From positions 1-10,233 of the forward strand of contig JBKECO010000025.1 in NCBI GenBank assembly GCA_047974745.1: a DNA stretch of 10,233 nucleotides. Reading direction: 5' to 3'. The stretch's first letter is position 1. Each line of letters begins with the position of its first letter. The notes beneath the pieces were generated by a model, which did no database searches, was not told where the DNA came from, and saw only the letters and a list, made by a program, of their open reading frames with translations. This stretch comes from JBKECO01 sp047974745 (GTDB lineage Bacteria > Bacillota > Clostridia > Lachnospirales > Lachnospiraceae). Made by a program: the position numbers and the translations under genes. Below are positions 1 through 5,068 of this stretch, piece by piece.

Positions 1-681
1 AGACGGGTTCAGTGGTTGGTGTTGATGTTGGACTTGCCAAATTTGCTACGCTGTCAAATGGTATGCAGTATAATAATCCTAAGTTTTTTCAATCACTGGA
101 AAAAAAATTAGCTAAAGAACAGCGAATCTTATCAAGAAGAATTAAAGGTGGTTCAAACTGGAACAAGCAACGCATTAAAGTGGCTAGAATCCATGAGAAA
201 ATCGCTAATTGCCGCACCGATTATCTTCAAAAACTTTCTACTGAGATTGTCAAAAACCACGACATTATTGGAATGGAAGATTTGAAAATTAAAAAGATGC
301 AACAAGCCAAAGATTTGGCAAAAAGTATTAGTGAGGTGTCTTGGTATCAATTCAGAACGATGATCGGCTATAAGGCTGAATGGTATGGTAAAAAGTTGGT
401 ATTAGTAAATCCAAGCCATACATCACAACGCTGCAATCATTGTGGGCATACAGAGAAAAGTAATCGGGTGTCTCAATCAAAGTTCGTATGTAAGGCATGT
501 GGACATACAGATAATGCCGATAGTAACGCTTCAAAAAATATAGAATTACTGGCATTAGTAATCTAATATCACAGTAATTCTAGTTAAACCGTAGGGACTA
601 CGGGGATAGCCTAATCAATTAGAAACCATTGGGTTTTTGTACTTAGGAATCCGCTTTGGCTTTAGCCAAGTGGTAGTTCAA
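1..681 (+). mobile_element. 3' part of an IS200/IS605-family element (tnpB plus right end)
   Basis: The element enters from outside the window. It contains the C-terminal half of tnpB and then a non-coding right end rich in small hairpins. The last hairpin (651-673) has a loop of TTTA and is followed by TTCAA (677-681). In IS608, a well-studied relative, the right cleavage site is TCAA, so I place the right boundary at about 681. Such elements move as single strands without target duplication or terminal inverted repeats, and none are seen here. Whether a tnpA transposase lies upstream cannot be told. The boundary is inferred by analogy rather than from an empty site. Confidence 0.75.
3..566 (+). 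CDS. tnpB: TnpB, RNA-guided nuclease of an IS200/IS605 element (5' end outside window)
   Basis: This is the C-terminal half (about 187 residues) of a TnpB/OrfB protein that normally has about 370-400 residues. The reading frame is open to the window edge; a GTG at position 12 is internal, because RuvC-I homology already runs through it. RuvC-I is seen as GVDVG with its catalytic Asp, RuvC-II as GMEDL with its Glu, then a four-cysteine zinc ribbon (CNHCGH ... CKACGH), and RuvC-III as DNADSNASKNI with its Asp. All three catalytic acids and the zinc ligands are therefore intact in the visible part. TnpB proteins are known to cut DNA under guidance of an RNA derived from the element's right end. 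That helps keep the element in place after the transposase excises it. Family assignment is firm; activity is inferred because the N-terminal half is unseen. Confidence 0.93.
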   Translation, partial: TGSVVGVDVGLAKFATLSNGMQYNNPKFFQSLEKKLAKEQRILSRRIKGGSNWNKQRIKVARIHEKIANCRTDYLQKLSTEIVKNHDIIGMEDLKIKKMQQAKDLAKSISEVSWYQFRTMIGYKAEWYGKKLVLVNPSHTSQRCNHCGHTEKSNRVSQSKFVCKACGHTDNADSNASKNIELLALVI

Positions 682-697
682 CAAAAGAAACAGATAA
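567..697 (+). ncRNA. probable omega RNA / reRNA of the tnpB element with its native guide
   Basis: The non-coding stretch after tnpB folds into several local hairpins. A perfect 6-bp stem lies at 589-594/598-603 with loop GGA, a 5-bp stem at 611-615/618-622, and a longer stem at 651-660/665-673 with loop TTTA and one bulged base. In characterised TnpB systems the right end, often with the 3' end of tnpB, is transcribed as the scaffold, and the first bases outside the element act as guide. Here that guide would start at 682 (about 16 bases to 697). The RNA 5' end probably lies inside tnpB but cannot be located by eye. The role is inferred from family knowledge; the stems are seen directly. Confidence 0.6.
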
Positions 698-748
698 AAC
701 GGATGCTTGAATTGCAGGGTAACCAAAGTTGAATCATGGAGGTGTTGT

Positions 749-916
749 ATGGCGAACGAAAAGTATATTGTAACAAATACGGTTAAGACAGGTATTACAT
801 TTGGATCATGTCTGGCAATGGTCATTTCCTACTCGAATTGGCATTCTATTTTGTGGGCGATCTTTCATGGTCTGCTTGGCTGGATCTATGTAGTTTACTT
901 TGTGATCTTTCACTAA
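749..916 (+). CDS. 55-residue small membrane protein of unknown function
   Basis: A short ATG-started gene with a good ribosome binding site (GGAGG at 738-742, six bases before the ATG). The polar first 14 residues are followed by a largely hydrophobic remainder: a segment at about 15-28 (GITFGSCLAMVISY) and a stronger one at about 33-54 rich in Trp, Ile, Leu and Phe. It is probably a one- or two-pass inner-membrane mini-protein. Short hypothetical proteins beginning MANEKY and ending in such a hydrophobic tail resemble ones I recall from gut Clostridia, but I know no function. A TTG at 707 could extend the frame, but it lacks a ribosome binding site and a stop lies just before it at 695-697. 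The gene lies directly after the tnpB element end and directly before a decayed transporter gene. Confidence 0.65.
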   Translation: MANEKYIVTNTVKTGITFGSCLAMVISYSNWHSILWAIFHGLLGWIYVVYFVIFH

Positions 917-1700
917 AAGGGTGCTATGCCTGGGGCTTTAGACTGACTGCAGTGAATGTATTTTTGGCAGCATTTAAGGCGGTGATCGGGATTGCTTCCG
1001 GATCAATCGCAATTACACTGGATGCGGTGAATAATCTCTGTGATGCACTATCCTCTTTGATTACCATATTGGCAACGAAGCTGTCCGGGAAAAGACCAGA
1101 CAGAGAACATCCCTATGGATACGGAAGGATAGAATACCTGAGTACGATGGTCATATCGGTCATCATATTGTATGCAGGTGTTACTTCACTGATCGAATCC
1201 ATTAAAAAAATAATATTTTCGGGAGAACCAGAATACTCTGCAATTTCTCTGCTTATTATTGCTTCGGCAGTAATCGTAAAGATCATGCTCGGAAAATATG
1301 TAGAGCGTACTGGGAAAAAGGTGGGATCCCTGCATGTGGAAGTTCCGGATAGCTACACAGTCTATCAACTTGACAAGCTGGAAAGAACCATTGCTGAACA
1401 GGTATATACCGAGCACAATGTCATTCTGGCTGCTGTTGGGGTCTATGCAATGAATACAGAAGATGACTTTGCGGCGGAAGTATTACAACAGATACGACGC
1501 ATCACCGGAAACTATGAAAATGTGCTTCAGGTACATGGCTTTTATCTGAACGAAGAAGAAAAAAAGATTGGGTTGATATTATTATTGACTTCAAGTCGCC
1601 AGACCGTATAATGGAGTACAAGAGCATTTTTAATGAAGTTCAGAACAGATATCCTTTATATAGGATCTCAATAACTCTGGATGCAGATATTAGTGATTAG
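917..1700 (+). pseudogene. decayed cation diffusion facilitator (CDF) metal transporter
   Basis: The frame open across 916-1611 gives clear CDF homology: SGSIAITLDAVNNLCDALSS (TM2 with the Asp-containing metal site), KRPDREHPYGYGRIEYLS, then TM3 and TM4, and later SLHVEVPDSYT, VGVYAMNT and VLQVHGFYL from the cytoplasmic domain. Three faults are visible. There is no plausible start: the first methionine of the open frame, at 808, lies inside the preceding small gene and its product is unlike CDF proteins. Residues KKVGS (near 1315-1329) join the end of TM4 straight to the late cytoplasmic domain, so TM5, TM6 and about 100 residues are missing in frame. Near 1570 the frame shifts, and the family-like C-terminus (DIIIDFKSPDR ... 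SITLDADISD) continues in another frame to a TAG at 1698-1700. CDF proteins export Zn, Mn, Fe or Co; this one cannot form the full six-helix transporter. Confidence 0.85.
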
Positions 1701-1709
1701 GAGGACAAT

Positions 1710-2036
1710 ATGAAGTATTGTACAAATTGTGGAAATGAAATCGATGATGCGGCTGTTGTATGTGTGCACTGTGGTGTAGCAACGAACCCGGCTTTTGGAA
1801 CGAGCTTTAATCCGAGCTGGAAGACAAAGAGCAAGGTTGCTGCTGGAGTGCTTGCAATTCTTCTGGGCTCATTAGGAGTGCATAAGTTCTATATGGATAA
1901 AATCGGACTCGGTATTGTATACCTTATCTTTTGCTGGACAGGGATACCTGGAATCATTGGTATCGTAGAGGGAATCATGTACCTTGTTATGAGTAATGAG
2001 GAGTTTTCCAAAAAATATAGTGTGAATGTTCAGTAG
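1710..2036 (+). CDS. zinc-ribbon plus TM2-domain membrane protein
   Basis: A 108-residue protein. Residues 1-22 form a zinc ribbon with two CxxC pairs (CTNC and CVHC). After a Ser/Pro/Asn linker comes a TM2 domain at about 40-100: a first helix (VAAGVLAILLGSLGVHKFYM) with the family's GxxGxHxFY signature, then IGLGIVYLIFCWTGIPGIIGIVEGIMYLV as a second hydrophobic segment, and a short charged tail. Zinc-ribbon/TM2 proteins are common in Firmicutes, but their molecular role is not established. The ATG is preceded by AGGAGG (1699-1704), which overlaps the stop of the decayed CDF frame, so the gene may once have been translated as the next cistron of that operon. Transcription probably ends at the hairpin at 2124-2162. 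Confidence 0.88.
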   Translation: MKYCTNCGNEIDDAAVVCVHCGVATNPAFGTSFNPSWKTKSKVAAGVLAILLGSLGVHKFYMDKIGLGIVYLIFCWTGIPGIIGIVEGIMYLVMSNEEFSKKYSVNVQ

Positions 2037-2123
2037 GTTCTTTGCGAAGATGTTGGTCAGTAACATAAAGAGTTAAAAATGAACCCCGAGTATGCGTTAT
2101 GAACAGGAACTTTGAACATCAAT

Positions 2124-2162
2124 AAAGCCCTAGAATACGGAATGGTATTGAGGGCTTTTTTT
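2124..2162 (+). terminator. rho-independent terminator after the zinc-ribbon/TM2 gene
   Basis: AAAGCCCT (2124-2131) pairs with AGGGCTTT (2151-2158). The stem continues imperfectly inward (GAATAC with GTATT) around a loop near GGAATG and is followed by an uninterrupted T-run to 2162. It lies about 90 bases after the stop of the TM2 gene and about 60 before the next start. It therefore separates the left accessory strip from the DUF3800 gene. Confidence 0.85.
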
Positions 2163-2224
2163 CTGAAACATTCTGAACGAATCAATGACACTGTTCCAAA
2201 GTATACACAGTAACAGGAGAAGTT

Positions 2225-4387
2225 ATGTATAAAAACTATGAGCTATGGCTGGACGAAAGCGGGAACTTTGAAAATCAAAAAAATATGGATCGAAACCCTT
2301 CGTTAGTGGGTGGGATTTTGATTGAGAAAGAAAACATAAACTACAATGCGATCGAGAATTACTTTAAAGAAAAGGATAGTCATGCCTGTGAAATCAAGGG
2401 GAATAAATCACAGACTGTGATGCCTGCATTGAAATGGATTCAGGAACAAGGAGCTCATTTTGTGTGTTTTGAAAATAAAGAACGGGTGGAGGAGAGTTCC
2501 GGCAGAGCACTCTATATGAGGATCTTTACTTCGGGAATTATACAATTGCTGCGGGAACTGTCCTCTGAGGGAGAAGGATTTTCACTGAATATTTTAGCAG
2601 CACTCAGAATTGATATACATGCTGAGAGGGAAGCCCGGATTCCGGATGACGAATATCTAAAAACGATGGAGGAGTATGTGAGATCTGCAGTAAAGCATAG
2701 AATGCTGGATCTTCACCCTGATACAGTGGTAAATATTGTCATTGCTTCTGCCAGAGTAGAAGCAAAGCTGCAATTCGCTGACTTTGTCTGTAATGCAAGA
2801 CTTACTAGAAACAGCCGTGGTTTTTCAGATGAAGACAGAGTTGTTCTATCGTCCCTCTATGAAGAGAAGTATATATTTAGTGTAAATGAGAATGTCACAC
2901 TTGGAATGATCGACACCTATCTGTCGGAACACAGATATGCCTCTGCGCTCCTTGAACTCTACACAACGAGAGAACAGGTGGACTATCTTTCGGTCAGCCA
3001 GAAGATCATTGAGCGCTTGTGCCACGCAAGCTATAAAGTGACCCAGGTGCACCTGCAAAGTTTTCTAAAAGATCTGCAGAGATTTATCACAATGGAACGA
3101 GATTTTGAATACTCCGAACGCCGGCTGCTCTGGATTACGGAAAAACTTGTTCCGCATATGAAAGAGAAACAGATTCCTTTTTTACAAGAATTTGAGTTTG
3201 ACATCTGTCTTTACCTGACTGAGCTTTACCTGCAGGAGGGAGATATTCTTAATGCCATTCATCCCTTGATGCAATTAAAAGCTACAGCAAGAGAAATGAA
3301 TCACAAACTGGAGCATATCATCAGGCAGTACCAGCGGATCCAGATCGAAGCCATCTATGATATCAAGTGCTTTGATGCAGGTTCTGCAGAAGTGAAAATG
3401 AAGATGTTGGTCGAATTTGTTGAAAATATCATGATTCTAGTTGCAGATGAAAATATTGTTCGAGAGAATCTGACAGAAAACATGCAGTCTCAATACCTTG
3501 GGAATGCACTCTGTTTAAAGCTTCTGGCACAAATACAGCTTCAGAGAGAGCAGCCTCAGTTATATGATTCCATGCGCAAGGATTCGGACACTGCGCTTTT
3601 GCAATATCGATATCCGGGAGAGCTTGAAAGAAATCTATTGCTTCGTGCGCATTTTGAAACAGAACATAAGGATTTTGAAGAAGCCTTGGATGATCTGCTG
3701 AAATCCGCGCTGATCCAGACAGAGGAACGATCTGAAACACAAATCTATGCATACCTTGAGCACGCAGCGAATGTGAAGCTGCTGGACAGAAGTTATTTTT
3801 TGCTCTATTACTGTGAACTGATGTCAGAGGCGCTGACGTCTGGAAACTCAGAATTATCCCATCTCTTGCATCGGACACTTGTCAGCCATAAAGAAATCTG
3901 GACCTTCCTGATCAATAGCAGGCCTGAGTCAGCACAGTTAGAACGGGTCGATTATCGAAAAGAAAGAGAACATGATAATATACTACAGAACATCCTGGAA
4001 AAAGAGGCAGTGCCATTCTATCATCCAATGGAACTTGTATATTGGAAACTTGCGACTTATCACGCACTTTCAGGGAATCAAAAGGCTAGTATCAAATGGT
4101 ATGATCGAGCAGTTAAGACTTGCTATCTCTGCTCGGATTATCTTGTTCTGAGAATAGAAGGACTTGGTATTTTGTGCGACAGACTGTATCATTTCAAGGA
4201 TGATACAAAGGAAGTTAAGAAACTGGTAAAAGAAATAGAAAAACGATACAGAGAAATTATAAATTTGCCTGATATACCGCCAAAAACGTTGGAATTTGTC
4301 CAGCAATGGGAAGTGCTGCTACTGGCACAAGAGGAATCAGAGTATGGAACTATTGCAAAAGCACTAAGTAGAAAAATCGTGGTTTAA
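2225..4387 (+). CDS. DUF3800-like domain protein with long helical/TPR-like C-terminus
   Basis: A 720-residue protein read from an ATG with AGGAGA four bases upstream. The first 200 residues carry DUF3800 landmarks: LWLDESGNF (Asp10, Glu11), VGGILIEKENI, CEIKGN (Glu56), LRIDIH (Asp130) and LQFADFVCNARL (Asp186). As I recall, DUF3800 has been proposed to have an RNase H-like fold, and these acids sit where metal-binding residues would be expected; nuclease activity is inference. From about 225 to 715 the protein is nearly all helix, with TPR-like pairs around 475-500 and most clearly 601-634 (KLATYHALSGNQKASIKWYDRAVKTCY). There is no signal peptide or membrane segment, so it is probably cytosolic. 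It stands alone between a terminator and a convergent gene. DUF3800 proteins turn up on mobile and defence islands, so a defence or RNA-processing role is possible but unproven. Confidence 0.75.
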   Translation: MYKNYELWLDESGNFENQKNMDRNPSLVGGILIEKENINYNAIENYFKEKDSHACEIKGNKSQTVMPALKWIQEQGAHFVCFENKERVEESSGRALYMRIFTSGIIQLLRELSSEGEGFSLNILAALRIDIHAEREARIPDDEYLKTMEEYVRSAVKHRMLDLHPDTVVNIVIASARVEAKLQFADFVCNARLTRNSRGFSDEDRVVLSSLYEEKYIFSVNENVTLGMIDTYLSEHRYASALLELYTTREQVDYLSVSQKIIERLCHASYKVTQVHLQSFLKDLQRFITMERDFEYSERRLLWITEKLVPHMKEKQIPFLQEFEFDICLYLTELYLQEGDILNAIHPLMQLKATAREMNHKLEHIIRQYQRIQIEAIYDIKCFDAGSAEVKMKMLVEFVENIMILVADENIVRENLTENMQSQYLGNALCLKLLAQIQLQREQPQLYDSMRKDSDTALLQYRYPGELERNLLLRAHFETEHKDFEEALDDLLKSALIQTEERSETQIYAYLEHAANVKLLDRSYFLLYYCELMSEALTSGNSELSHLLHRTLVSHKEIWTFLINSRPESAQLERVDYRKEREHDNILQNILEKEAVPFYHPMELVYWKLATYHALSGNQKASIKWYDRAVKTCYLCSDYLVLRIEGLGILCDRLYHFKDDTKEVKKLVKEIEKRYREIINLPDIPPKTLEFVQQWEVLLLAQEESEYGTIAKALSRKIVV

Positions 4388-4668
4388 TAGTGAATGTGAA
4401 AACCACTCTCGAATTCCTGCACCTGAATGATTTCTTCTTCGACCGCATCGACATGAATAAAACGAGTATTGGAAAGATCCCGGGACATCTGCTGTAGCTG
4501 CGTTTCGCTTCCCTGAACTTCCATAACAACCGTTCCGTCCCACTCGTTCCTGACCCAGCCTGTGATATCACATGAAGTAGCAAGATATCTGGCGCGATAG
4601 CGGAATCCGACCCCCTGAACCTGGCCATGTACGACCAGACGCTTTCTAATGATGTTTTGAACTGACAT
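4384..4668 (-). CDS. acyP: acylphosphatase
   Basis: A 94-residue cytosolic enzyme that hydrolyses the carboxyl-phosphate bond of acylphosphates. The family signature is complete: HGQVQGVGFRYRA with catalytic Arg23 and GWVRNEWDGTV with catalytic Asn41, matching the residue numbering of classical acylphosphatases. The C-terminal FHIHY is the usual last strand. I chose the ATG at 4666-4668 (MSVQNII) because GAAAGG precedes it at normal distance; the frame stays open 18 codons further upstream, but that extension is not homologous. The stop codon overlaps the stop of the DUF3800 gene by four bases (TTAA, 4384-4387) in convergent orientation, leaving no room for an intergenic terminator. It is a housekeeping enzyme and is not obviously linked to its neighbours. 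Confidence 0.93.
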   Translation of the reverse strand: MSVQNIIRKRLVVHGQVQGVGFRYRARYLATSCDITGWVRNEWDGTVVMEVQGSETQLQQMSRDLSNTRFIHVDAVEEEIIQVQEFESGFHIHY

Positions 4669-4707
4669 GATTTCATCCTTTCTGCATATTGCAGTACATT
4701 TGTTTTC

Positions 4708-4716
4708 AGTATAGCA
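4708..4716 (-). promoter_or_regulatory. possible extended -10 promoter of the acylphosphatase gene
   Basis: On the minus strand the sequence reads TGCTATACT, an extended -10 (TGnTATAAT-like) about 40 bases upstream of the acylphosphatase start. The -35 region at the correct distance is only a T-rich stretch, which is tolerable when an extended -10 is present. Confidence 0.45.
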
Positions 4717-4856
4717 TATCACGCATAGAAAAAAGTATCGAATAGAGGATTACAACCTAATATGGTAAAAATTGAATGCTTATAGCTTTTGATAATGAAA
4801 GCAAGAGTTATTGATACAATACAGATTACGTTTATAAAATGAATAGTACAAATCAT

Positions 4857-4888
4857 AGCCGGTGGTTTAAATACAACCGGTTTTTTTT
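4857..4888 (+). terminator. orphan rho-independent terminator upstream of the T7SS operon
   Basis: AGCCGGT (4857-4863) pairs with ACCGGTT (4876-4882, with one G-T pair). Two further base pairs lie inside the stem, and eight T's follow at 4881-4888. Only the plus strand has the T-run. No plus-strand gene precedes it within about 470 bases, so it either ends a small untranslated transcript, is a relic of a lost gene, or insulates the downstream operon. Confidence 0.8.
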
Positions 4889-4935
4889 ATGGAATTACAT
4901 GTATTGTTATTAAAATTAAAAAAAAATAAATTAAA

Positions 4936-4995
4936 TACTGTCATTTAGTGCATTCTGGAACAAATTACTGTCATTTTGTAACATTGTGCAACAAA
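4936..4995 (+). repeat. two-copy tandem direct repeat of about 30 bases, candidate operator
   Basis: Copy 1 (4936-4964) and copy 2 (4966-4995) both begin TACTGTCATTT (11 identical bases) and both end with a CATTnTGnAACAAA block (12 of 14 identical). The second copy has one extra base in the middle. The copies start exactly 30 bases apart, about three helical turns. They lie just upstream of, and partly overlap, the predicted -35 of the secretion operon. This suggests a binding site for a transcription factor on one face of the DNA. The regulator is unknown. Confidence 0.7.
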
Positions 4996-5005
4996 AAAGT
5001 ATAAA
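4976..5005 (+). promoter_or_regulatory. candidate promoter of the T7SS operon
   Basis: A TTGTAA hexamer (4976-4981) lies 18 bases before TATAAA (5000-5005), with A-tracts upstream that could act as an UP element. The -35 falls inside the second copy of the direct repeat. Transcription would start near 5012, about 55 bases before the EsaA-like gene. It is the best match I see, but it was chosen by eye and is not unique. Confidence 0.45.
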
Positions 5006-5068
5006 ATCCTTTACAGTATTAAAGTAAGATGTGTTTTCAATTTAATAATGGAAGAATAGAGGAGAACA

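Larger units (their letters stand above)
4669..5068. other. gene-free intergenic region between acylphosphatase and the T7SS operon
   Basis: About 400 bases without a credible coding region. It contains, in order, the minus-strand acylphosphatase leader and promoter, an AT-rich unassigned stretch (about 4740-4856), an orphan plus-strand terminator (4857-4888), a very A/T-rich segment with an A9 tract (4890-4935), a tandem repeat (4936-4995), a likely promoter, and the ribosome binding site for the EsaA-like gene. The terminator would stop transcription coming from the unassigned stretch and so insulates the secretion operon. Confidence 0.7.

Noticed and set aside
707..748. TTG-started N-terminal extension of the small membrane protein
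   Set aside because: There is no ribosome binding site before the TTG, while the ATG at 749 has GGAGG at ideal distance.
808..1611. A 267-residue intact CDF transporter starting at 808
   Set aside because: The first 36 residues overlap the small membrane gene and do not resemble CDF proteins. Internal helices are missing and the C-terminus is frame-shifted, so it is treated as a pseudogene from about 917 to 1700.
3429..3878. 149-residue minus-strand reading frame
   Set aside because: It lies fully antisense to the helical region of the DUF3800-TPR gene, has low-complexity composition and resembles no family.
4350..4676. 108-residue minus-strand reading frame
   Set aside because: It is a shifted-frame shadow of acylphosphatase on the same strand; the other frame carries the catalytic Arg and Asn motifs.
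4795..4842. 15-residue peptide (MKARVIDTIQITFIK) in the intergenic region before the orphan terminator
   Set aside because: It has no ribosome binding site and is too short to judge; it could occur by chance in AT-rich DNA.
4890..4935. A-tract-rich segment as a possible replication or attachment site
   Set aside because: It has only A/T richness, with no DnaA-box clusters, inverted repeats or integrase nearby. Promoter UP-element or DNA bending is a simpler reading.
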